Shown: positions 23,040-29,639 of the stretch, piece by piece
Layout of the letters: each line of letters opens with the position of its first letter
Position numbering within the stretch: the first letter of the stretch is position 1
Assembly: GCA_026193155.1 (NCBI GenBank)
Contig: JAPHSI010000136.1
Location: forward strand, 1-34,236
Direction: 5' to 3'
DNA from: Sulfurimonadaceae bacterium
GTDB taxonomy: Bacteria; Campylobacterota; Campylobacteria; Campylobacterales; Sulfurimonadaceae
DNA: 34,236 nucleotides
Made by a program: the position numbers and the translations under genes
Notes under the pieces: generated by a model
Seen by the model: the letters and a program-made list of their open reading frames with translations, nothing else
The model's database searches: none
Told to the model about the DNA's origin: nothing

Positions 23040-24044
23040 ATGAAAAATGAAATACTATCTAGAGTACAAAAAAAATTTCCACTAGTTGCTAAGCCGTTTG
23101 AAGTAATAGCGAATGAATTAGGTATTAAGGAAGAAGAAGTCTTAAATATCCTGCAAGAGGAAAAAAAGAATAAAATTATTCGTCAAACATCTGCAATCTT
23201 TGATACGAAAAGGTTAGGTTATAAGTCCTCTTTAGTCGCTTTCAAAGTTAAACCAGAAAATATCAATGCAGCTGTTAAAATAATCAATTCTCATCCGGGT
23301 ATTTCACATAATTATGAAAGAAACCATGATTTTAATATTTGGTTTACTTTAGCAGTAGCACCAGATAGTAAGTTAGGTCTAGAAAAGACACTTGAAGTAC
23401 TTGCGAAAGTAACTGGAGCAGATGATTATATTATGCTTCCTACACTTAAACTATTTAAAATAAATGTAAAACTAAATACTACAGGGAAAGATGAGAAAAA
23501 AGAGGAAGTTAAAAAAGTAGTACATAAAGATATAGAACTTACACCTCTGCACCATGACATTATTCGCAGAGCTCAGTATGATATTGAGATAGTAAGTGAA
23601 CCTTTTAAAAATATTGTAGATGAATTAAACATATCATATGATAAATTTTTTGATATTTTACAAGAACTTCAGGATGCAGGGATAATGAGAAGGTTTGCAT
23701 CTATACTTAACCACCGTAAAGCCGGTTTCAATGCGAATGCTATGGTTGTATGGGATGTAGATGAAGGTGAAAAAGGTGAAGAGATTGGAGCTCGTGCAGC
23801 AGAATTTTCTGCAGTAAGCCATTGTTATCTTCGTCCTAAGTATCCAAATTGGCAATATAATCTTTTTACTATGGTTCACGGTAAAACTACCGAGGAAACA
23901 AACTCTATAATTGAAGATATGACTAAAGAGATAGAGAGTAAATCTCATATGCCATTATATAGTTCAAGGGAATTTAAAAAGGTTCGTATTGAATACTTTA
24001 CACCGGCTTTTGAAGCTTGGGAAACAAAACATTTACAAGGATAA
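23040..24044 (+). CDS. nirDL: Fused siroheme decarboxylase NirDL
   Basis: A 334-residue protein with two tandem AsnC/Lrp-like units (about 1-145 and 165-330), each a winged helix followed by the siroheme decarboxylase ligand-binding domain. The haem-side motif appears twice as H-x-Y-x-R: HNYER at 90-94 with HDFNIWFT, and HCYLR at 261-265 with WQYNLFTMVHG. Such proteins decarboxylate siroheme to 12,18-didecarboxysiroheme on the way to haem d1; separate NirD, L, G and H occur in pseudomonads, whereas a fused NirDL is known from Hydrogenobacter. Not a classic Lrp regulator, despite the helix-turn-helix. ATG with AAGG; first gene after the box at 22981-22994. Confidence 0.92.
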   Translation: MKNEILSRVQKKFPLVAKPFEVIANELGIKEEEVLNILQEEKKNKIIRQTSAIFDTKRLGYKSSLVAFKVKPENINAAVKIINSHPGISHNYERNHDFNIWFTLAVAPDSKLGLEKTLEVLAKVTGADDYIMLPTLKLFKINVKLNTTGKDEKKEEVKKVVHKDIELTPLHHDIIRRAQYDIEIVSEPFKNIVDELNISYDKFFDILQELQDAGIMRRFASILNHRKAGFNANAMVVWDVDEGEKGEEIGARAAEFSAVSHCYLRPKYPNWQYNLFTMVHGKTTEETNSIIEDMTKEIESKSHMPLYSSREFKKVRIEYFTPAFEAWETKHLQG

Positions 24045-24046
24045 AG

Positions 24047-24442
24047 ATGGAACTTTTTTTTAAACTAGAGATTGCATATATAGCAATAGGTCTTTTTATA
24101 CTAGGTGTTACAGCCTTTGTTACAACTAGAGATTTTGTACCACGCGTTGCATTTAAACGCGGAATGATTTTAGTAGGTAGTTTTTTAACGATAATGATAG
24201 GTCTCCATTACTACATCACGACTAAAAGAATGGCCGGAGTTAAAGAGATATTTAACAAAGGTGAAACGGTAATATGTGAGAATAAAATGCAGAAGACTAT
24301 ATCTCGTTCTGTTTTAATATCTAAAGACCTAGAATGGAGATTAGAAGGTGATGAGTTTGTTTCTGATAATCATACAAGGAACTTTCATACATCAAGATGT
24401 ATAGAACATATACTAGATGATGTACCAGAAGTAACTAAATGA
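24047..24442 (+). CDS. Two-helix membrane protein after nirDL
   Basis: A 131-residue protein with two membrane helices (about 5-26, IAYIAIGLFILGVTAFVTT, and 38-57, MILVGSFLTIMIGLHYYITT), then a soluble domain with two cysteines (GETVICENKMQKTISRSVLI, and HTSRCIEHILDD). No family was recognised. Start chosen is the ATG directly after CAAGGATAAAG, 3 bases after the nirDL stop; a longer frame starting inside nirDL lacks this support. It heads three overlapping small membrane genes (24047-24890). Confidence 0.75.
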   Translation: MELFFKLEIAYIAIGLFILGVTAFVTTRDFVPRVAFKRGMILVGSFLTIMIGLHYYITTKRMAGVKEIFNKGETVICENKMQKTISRSVLISKDLEWRLEGDEFVSDNHTRNFHTSRCIEHILDDVPEVTK

Positions 24443-24600
24443 TAGCTTTTTTAAAGCGTTTTGGAGTTGCACTAATTTTTCTTTTTTTTGTTATCATTTT
24501 AATGGTGGCAGGAACTTTTGGTGTTAAAAGCTTTGGAGACAAGATGTTTGAAAATGTGGATGTAAAGATGAAGCCACGAGGGGAGAAATTAATTAAATGA
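24439..24600 (+). CDS. 53-residue single-pass membrane protein
   Basis: A small gene with ATGA overlaps at both ends: its ATG overlaps the stop of the 131-aa gene, and its TGA overlaps the ATG of the 97-aa gene. The product begins MIAFLKRFGVALIFLFFVII, one membrane helix, then a basic tail ending KMKPRGEKLIK. No family was recognised. The double overlap strongly suggests a real, translationally coupled gene, and the three proteins may form one membrane complex. Confidence 0.75.
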   Translation: MIAFLKRFGVALIFLFFVIILMVAGTFGVKSFGDKMFENVDVKMKPRGEKLIK

Positions 24601-24890
24601 GCTTAAGTATTATACTTTTTGCAGGTTTTATTTTAAGTGTTATTTTTCACTTTATAGGTGTTTATGCAAACGCGAAAAAAACTGTTTGGATTATGGTAGT
24701 CTTAATGTGGGCGGCTGGAATAAATATGGCTATGAGTGAAATTAAACCTAAAGGTTATGAAGATTTAAAAAAGATTCAAGGTCAATATGCGGATACGGAT
24801 GCACTAATAGAAGAAGCAGGTGAAGAAATTTCTCTTTATGAGATGCTTCGTATTATGCAAAGTTATCAAAAAAACAATCCTAAAAGATAG
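24597..24890 (+). CDS. 97-residue membrane protein ending the nirDL operon
   Basis: A small protein with two hydrophobic helices (about 2-24, SLSIILFAGFILSVIFHFIG, and 29-48, TVWIMVVLMWAAGINMAM), followed by an acidic helical tail (LIEEAGEEISLYEMLRIMQS). Histidine H17 lies in the first helix. No family was recognised. GAGGGGAG precedes the ATG, which overlaps the 53-aa gene. Its stop lies within a hairpin shared with the convergent hemerythrin gene. Confidence 0.78.
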   Translation: MSLSIILFAGFILSVIFHFIGVYANAKKTVWIMVVLMWAAGINMAMSEIKPKGYEDLKKIQGQYADTDALIEEAGEEISLYEMLRIMQSYQKNNPKR

Positions 24891-24894
24891 GATT
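24876..24894. terminator. Hairpin over convergent stop codons
   Basis: AATCCTA-AAAGA-TAGGATT forms a perfect 7-bp stem. The right arm contains the plus-strand stop TAG (24888-24890) and nearly reaches the minus-strand stop at 24893-24895. Only 2 bases separate the two genes, so any termination signal must overlap coding sequence. Confidence 0.5.
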
Positions 24895-25873
24895 ATTCCC
24901 AGTCAAGCAGTCTTTGCTGACCTTTTAATGCTCTAATGTCAGTGACATCTTGAGATACCTCTATTACACCCTTATAAGTACCTTCATCGTCTCTAATAGC
25001 AAAGTACCTTATATGAATAAACTTACCTTTAAACTCTATCCAAAATTCAGCCTCATCACGACGTCCGGCTTTGAATTCTCTAAGTATCATTAATACCTGA
25101 TCAACACTTTTTGGTGGATGACAAAATTTTACTTCACGACCAATAATACCTGCACTTCTAGGAAAGACTCTGTTATCACCGCGATTATAAAAAATAACTA
25201 TATCATTCTCATCTACATAAGTAATATCAACAGGCATAAATTTAAGTAATAAGTTGATTTGTTCAGGAAGCATATAACCCTGATCTAAATCCAATCTGCC
25301 TTCCAGAGAAAAAGGTAGTTTTCTTTTTTTTGTATCTTGTGAAGGGTGTACATATTCCTCAGTTTTTGCAGGATAAGGTGTAGGCGGAGTATCAAACATC
25401 CATCCAATTTCTTCATCACCATCACGCATCTCTTTCCAATCATCTTCCTCTAGCATATTTAATGCATTAGGCAATAATCTTCCCTCTTCAACCTGCATAA
25501 TATGGTCTAAGTTTCTAAATAAATTTGGAAGTGACATCATAAGAGATTGAAATTCTCTGTTTGTTACAAGAGTTCTGGTTACTTTTATTATTGCACGTAT
25601 ATCATCATGAAATGCCCACATATTTTGTGATGGAGATGTCCATCCATATTTTTCTAAGTATGGAAATAGTTGATTTTCCTTTCTTGCAAAATGTTTCTCA
25701 ACTAAGCACAACTTCCCAAATAACTCTTCAAACTTTTCATACTCTGCACCTATATCTAAAGAATTTATATCTGATATAAGTTCTCGTATATATTGATTTT
25801 CTTCTAAATATACTCTTACCGGATGACCTTCAGGCAAATTTGCATATGGGTTGTTTCCTAAAAATTCACTCAT
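24893..25873 (-). CDS. Hemerythrin-PAS (DUF438-like) protein
   Basis: A 326-residue cytosolic protein. The N-terminal four-helix hemerythrin/HHE region (about 10-145) has candidate di-iron ligands H17 (EGHPVR), H61 and E66 (KHFARKENQLFPYLEKYG), H89 (AFHDDI), H124 and E129 (DHIMQVEEGRLLP). A linker rich in proline leads to a PAS domain (about 205-315, VDITYVDENDIVIFYNRGD, GREVKFCHPPKS, GVIEVSQDVTDI). Such DUF438-type proteins are thought to sense or handle O2 or NO through di-iron and PAS. There is no output domain, so it may act by protein contact or as an NO/O2 carrier. Second gene after the pentahaem cytochrome (7-base gap), under a box promoter. Confidence 0.88.
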   Translation of the reverse strand: MSEFLGNNPYANLPEGHPVRVYLEENQYIRELISDINSLDIGAEYEKFEELFGKLCLVEKHFARKENQLFPYLEKYGWTSPSQNMWAFHDDIRAIIKVTRTLVTNREFQSLMMSLPNLFRNLDHIMQVEEGRLLPNALNMLEEDDWKEMRDGDEEIGWMFDTPPTPYPAKTEEYVHPSQDTKKRKLPFSLEGRLDLDQGYMLPEQINLLLKFMPVDITYVDENDIVIFYNRGDNRVFPRSAGIIGREVKFCHPPKSVDQVLMILREFKAGRRDEAEFWIEFKGKFIHIRYFAIRDDEGTYKGVIEVSQDVTDIRALKGQQRLLDWE

Positions 25874-25880
25874 ATTAAAC

Positions 25881-26987
25881 CTACTCTATATTAATATTTT
25901 GACTTTTTAAAATCTTAAATTCATTAGACGCTTTATCATTTTGTAAATTTAATTTTTTAACAGCCTTTGGATTAACTATATAGTACCCAAGTATAAGTTC
26001 CAACCTATCACCGCTTTTTAGTTTTTTATCATATGAAACTTTACGTTTTTCATTAGCTTTTAGCATTGTATCTTTTACAACTTCTGTAGCTAACCAAGGC
26101 ATCGATGGTTTTGAGTCTGTACCTATTACTTTTATAAATGTCTCTGTTTTTAAAGCTGTAGTTTTTGTATCTCTTATATGTTTTACTCTCAACTGAACTA
26201 CTCTCAATGGATGCGTCATAAGATTATGTGGAGCTTTATTATGTACAACTATTTCAAAACCATCTGAACTTTTACTAAATCCGAATTCTACATATTCTTT
26301 AAGCATTTGAGGTTTTGTATGAGCACCTGCAAAGCCGTGGAATGCATGCTTTTTACTTAATCTAACTGTTGTTGCAGAACCGTCAACTTTTGGCATATGA
26401 CAAGTTATACAATTTGTTTTTTTATCTTGAGCACCCTCTTCATCTGTTGTACATACTGAAAACTCATGTGAATTTTGTTTGTGGGAGTGACAACCCATGC
26501 ACATATTTCCATTATAGAAATTGTCATTTGTATAATCTATATCATGGTATGCAGAACCTGTGGTCGTTACATTCATACCAAAAAAAGAACTCTTTTTTCT
26601 ATACACAACCTTTTCATTTTCTCTACCTGCTTCGGCTGAATAAAACCTCTTTTTTTCACCTGAATAAATATTTTTATTTGACTTAGCGTGTTTTTGCACA
26701 TTTGAAATTGTGTGACAGCTTATACAAGAGATTCCTTCTTTTTGTGCTTTAGCTCCTTTAGCATTTGGAGTATGACACTTAGCACATTTATAGTCACCTT
26801 TTGCAGATGCAGGATGCTTATCCCACACAGCTTTGTGAATCTTGTCATCATATATAGACGACTTTTTATGCATTGAGTTCTCAAACTCTTGAGATATTAA
26901 CGGATGACATTTTTTACATGCTGCAGTATCATATGTAGATGCAAAAAGAATTGTAGTTATTGACAAAATATAAAATATAGTTTTCAT
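25881..26987 (-). CDS. Periplasmic pentahaem cytochrome c under DNR-type promoter
   Basis: A 368-residue exported cytochrome with a signal peptide (residues 1-17) and five CxxCH motifs: CKKCH 24-28, CAKCH 68-72, CISCH 88-92, CMGCH 163-167 and CITCH 193-197. Paralogue of 5007-6122: shared are SMHKKSSIYDDKIHKAV versus SMHHNSSIFKDEIHAKV, the GCHSHKQNSH segment after haem 4, and YYIVNPKAVKKL near the C terminus. The C-terminal 150 residues have no haem. The ATG has AGGTTTAGGT upstream; the promoter is a perfect TTGAT box at 27044-27057. Likely electron carrier or NO/hydroxylamine-related redox protein; function is inferred only from context. Confidence 0.87.
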   Translation of the reverse strand: MKTIFYILSITTILFASTYDTAACKKCHPLISQEFENSMHKKSSIYDDKIHKAVWDKHPASAKGDYKCAKCHTPNAKGAKAQKEGISCISCHTISNVQKHAKSNKNIYSGEKKRFYSAEAGRENEKVVYRKKSSFFGMNVTTTGSAYHDIDYTNDNFYNGNMCMGCHSHKQNSHEFSVCTTDEEGAQDKKTNCITCHMPKVDGSATTVRLSKKHAFHGFAGAHTKPQMLKEYVEFGFSKSSDGFEIVVHNKAPHNLMTHPLRVVQLRVKHIRDTKTTALKTETFIKVIGTDSKPSMPWLATEVVKDTMLKANEKRKVSYDKKLKSGDRLELILGYYIVNPKAVKKLNLQNDKASNEFKILKSQNINIE

Positions 26988-27016
26988 ACCTAAACCTTGT
27001 TTTTGATATAGGTCGA

Positions 27017-27057
27017 ATTTTATCTAAGAATAATTTTTTTTGCTTGATTTGTATCAA
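27017..27057 (-). promoter_or_regulatory. DNR/FNR-type promoter of the pentahaem-hemerythrin operon
   Basis: Perfect TTGATTTGTATCAA (27044-27057), 21 bp, then TAAAAT (27017-27022 on the minus strand, 5/6). Predicted start near 27010, about 23 bases before the ATG at 26987. It lies in the gap after the argS stop codon (27072). Confidence 0.72.
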
Positions 27058-27071
27058 TAAGAGGGTGAAAT

Positions 27072-28682
27072 TTATTCATCCTCTTTAAACATTCTATCTT
27101 TGGCTTCTATGCCCATTAAAGATAAACCTGTCTTTATAGAGAGTGCAACTACCATTAAAAGTTTAAGTAGTTTTGCTTCATCTTCTCGTCCTATTATTCT
27201 AACATCATAATAAAACTTATGCAAAGATGCCGCTAAAGATTGTAAGTAATCTGGTAATTTTTGAACTTGACGGGAACTAAATGCATCTTCAATTATTTCA
27301 GGAAGCAGTAATGCATCAAAAAGCAAAGTGTCCGCTTGTTCATCAAAGCCCTTAAGAGAAGACTTCATAATTTCATCTTCACTAAAATCACTTTTAGAAA
27401 TCATAGTTTTAATACGTGCATGAGCATATTGTATATAAAAAATTGGATTTGAACTATCTTGTTTTTTTAATGATTCTACATCAAATTCTAAAGATGTATC
27501 GCTCTTTTTAGACGCAAATATAAAACGCAGGGCATCTGCACCTATTTCCTCAACTATATCACTCATAAGAATAACGTTACCTGCACGTTTACTCATTTTA
27601 TACGGTTCACCGTCTTTTAAAAGACTTACCATTTGAGACAGTAAAACTTCCAGTTTATTTGAGTCATATCCTAAATATTCTACCGCTGCATTTACACGAG
27701 GTATATAACCATGGTGGTCAGCTCCCCAAATATTTATATAGTGATCATACCCGCGCTCAAACTTTTGGTTATGGTAAACTATATCTCCTGCAAGATATGT
27801 AGGACGTTTATCTTCACGAACCACAACTCTATCATTATCATCACCTTTAGCTTCAGATGCGAGCCAGATTTTATCTTCTTTTTCATAAATAGCATTGGCA
27901 TCATTTTTTGCCATCTTTGCCATAACTCTGTCCCAATCATCATATAAAGATGATTCATTTACAAAAGTATCAAAGAATATATTTGTATCAGCCAAAGTTT
28001 TAGTGACAATTTCCATTACCCCGTCTTTTGCCCAAAGAGCCAACTCTTTTTGACGAGATTCGTTAGTCAAAATATCTTCACCAAATTTTTCAACTGCACC
28101 ACGAGCTAAAGCATCTAAATACTCGCCGCGGTAATAACTCTCAGGATATTCTACATCTTGGTTTAATAAATTTTCTTGAGCATAAAGTTGAATAGAAAGA
28201 CCAAGTAAATCAATCTGATTACCTGCATCATTTACATAATACTCAGCTGTAATATCATAACCCAGATGCTTTGCCAGACGATAAAGTGTATCACCGTAAA
28301 CAGCTCCGCGAGCATGACCGATATGTAGTGGTCCAGTTGGATTAGCACTTACAAATTCTAAAAGAATTTTTTGCTTATTTTCTCCAACTCCAAATTCAGC
28401 AGGGTTATTTAGTGCCCACGAACCGTATTCATTTAAAAAATCTTCACTCAAACGAAAGTTTAAATAACCTTTTAGAGGTTCTACTTTGGAGAATACTTCA
28501 TTATTTTCATCAAAAGACGAAGCTAATTCTTCCGCAATAACCATAGGAGATTTTCTTAACTCTTTAGCAAGGGAAAAAGCAATTGGAGTAGCAAAGTGAC
28601 CAAAAGAGCGATCACGGGGTTTTTCTAAAACTACTTCACGACCTAATTTGTCGTGAAGATATGATTGTACACGTTGTTTCAA
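27072..28682 (-). CDS. argS: Arginyl-tRNA synthetase
   Basis: A 536-residue class I aminoacyl-tRNA synthetase that charges tRNA-Arg. HIGH is at 120-123 within VSANPTGPLHIGHARGAVYG and KMSKR at 362-366. The N-terminal Add1-like domain has FGHFATPIAFSLAKELRKSP, and the C-terminal anticodon-binding DALR domain includes ARIKTMISKSDFSEDEIM. Length is normal for Campylobacterota. The start is a TTG (28680-28682), 3 bases after the tatA TAA in the same frame; no ATG or GTG is available between, so translation presumably depends on termination of tatA. Confidence 0.96.
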   Translation of the reverse strand: MKQRVQSYLHDKLGREVVLEKPRDRSFGHFATPIAFSLAKELRKSPMVIAEELASSFDENNEVFSKVEPLKGYLNFRLSEDFLNEYGSWALNNPAEFGVGENKQKILLEFVSANPTGPLHIGHARGAVYGDTLYRLAKHLGYDITAEYYVNDAGNQIDLLGLSIQLYAQENLLNQDVEYPESYYRGEYLDALARGAVEKFGEDILTNESRQKELALWAKDGVMEIVTKTLADTNIFFDTFVNESSLYDDWDRVMAKMAKNDANAIYEKEDKIWLASEAKGDDNDRVVVREDKRPTYLAGDIVYHNQKFERGYDHYINIWGADHHGYIPRVNAAVEYLGYDSNKLEVLLSQMVSLLKDGEPYKMSKRAGNVILMSDIVEEIGADALRFIFASKKSDTSLEFDVESLKKQDSSNPIFYIQYAHARIKTMISKSDFSEDEIMKSSLKGFDEQADTLLFDALLLPEIIEDAFSSRQVQKLPDYLQSLAASLHKFYYDVRIIGREDEAKLLKLLMVVALSIKTGLSLMGIEAKDRMFKEDE

Positions 28683-28685
28683 GGC

Positions 28686-28919
28686 TTACGCTTGTGTTGT
28701 AGTATTTTTTGGAGCTTCTGTAGATGCTACTTCTTCTGAGTTTTCAACTTTTTTTACTTCATCAGATGCAACTTCTGTTGAGTCATCTTTCATTTCTGCT
28801 TTAAAATTTTTGATACCTTTACCAAGACCTTTAGCTAAGTCTGGTATTTTTTTCGCACCAAATAATAATACAATGATTCCAAAAATTATAAGTAGTTCTG
28901 TTCCACTAGGCATTCCCAT
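28686..28919 (-). CDS. tatA: Twin-arginine translocase subunit TatA/E
   Basis: A 77-residue Tat export protein: a short N-terminal membrane helix (GTELLIIFGIIVLLFGAKKI), the hinge FGAKKIPDLAKGLGKGIKNF typical of TatA, an amphipathic helix, and an acidic/threonine tail. The Tat pore moves folded proteins such as cofactor-containing reductases. It lies between gmk and argS, as in other Campylobacterota. AAGGAAAC precedes the ATG. TatB and TatC are not in the window. Confidence 0.94.
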   Translation of the reverse strand: MGMPSGTELLIIFGIIVLLFGAKKIPDLAKGLGKGIKNFKAEMKDDSTEVASDEVKKVENSEEVASTEAPKNTTTQA

Positions 28920-28989
28920 AGTTGTTTCCTTGTTTTAAATTAAATTCTGTGAGTATATCTTTTTTTTGCTGTAAATACTCTTATCGAGT

Positions 28990-28995
28990 ATTATA
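28990..28995 (-). promoter_or_regulatory. Possible -10 box for tatA-argS
   Basis: TATAAT (perfect) on the minus strand, inside the 12-base palindrome GTATTATAATAC, about 70 bases upstream of tatA in the gap after gmk. No good -35. Read-through from the upstream genes is also possible. Confidence 0.35.
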
Positions 28996-29006
28996 ATACG
29001 AGTTTG

Positions 29007-29639
29007 TTAAATATCTTCCCACATTTGAGTAAAATCGTTTATTTCATTCCCTGGTATTTTCAACCTGGCAGCTTTGGCAATCGATCTTAGAGTATCGGCA
29101 GCGGTTTTTAAATCATCATTAATTATTAAAAAATCATATTCACTTATACGTTGAATCTCTCTTTTTGCCATATCTATACGTCTGTCTATAACTTCCTTAG
29201 AATCTGTTTGTCTTGCTTGCAGGCGATGTTTTAATTCTGATAGAGTAGGAGGTGATATGAAAACCGATGTTGTAATATCCCCTAATCTATTTGTCACAAC
29301 CGTATTACCTTGAACATCGATATCAAAAATAACAAGCTTACCTTCTTTTAACGCTTTTTTTACAGGTTTTAATGAGGTACCATAATAATTTCCATGTACA
29401 TGCGCATACTCTAAAAACATCTCTTGTTCTATATCTTTTTTAAACTCTTCTTCATCGACAAAATAATAATGGACACCCTCAACTTCACCTTCACGCATAG
29501 GACGTGTAGTAGTAGATATAGAGAAATAACACTCCCCTACATCATTAATTACTTCATTTAATAATGTGCTTTTTCCAGCACCACTCGGACCTGAAAGTAC
29601 TAGTATCGCTCCAGTATTATGATTCACTTTTATCGCCAC
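29007..29639 (-). CDS. gmk: Guanylate kinase
   Basis: A 210-residue enzyme converting GMP and ATP to GDP and ADP. P-loop GPSGAGKST (17-25), the GMP-binding STTTRPMREGEVEGVHYYFV segment, FLEYAHVHGNYYGTSLKPV, and the lid region ARQTDSKEVIDRRID are all typical. The listed start is a GTG at 29637-29639; an in-frame GTG at 29627 (giving MNHNTGAILVL) has better Shine-Dalgarno spacing after GGTGG and may be the true start. The 5' end overlaps the acidic-protein gene by 11-23 bases. Confidence 0.95.
   Translation of the reverse strand: MAIKVNHNTGAILVLSGPSGAGKSTLLNEVINDVGECYFSISTTTRPMREGEVEGVHYYFVDEEEFKKDIEQEMFLEYAHVHGNYYGTSLKPVKKALKEGKLVIFDIDVQGNTVVTNRLGDITTSVFISPPTLSELKHRLQARQTDSKEVIDRRIDMAKREIQRISEYDFLIINDDLKTAADTLRSIAKAARLKIPGNEINDFTQMWEDI

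Noticed and set aside
23040..24044. NirDL as an Lrp/AsnC transcription regulator.
   Set aside because: Two fused units with the H-x-Y-x-R siroheme decarboxylase motif and a place among haem d1 genes argue for the enzyme.
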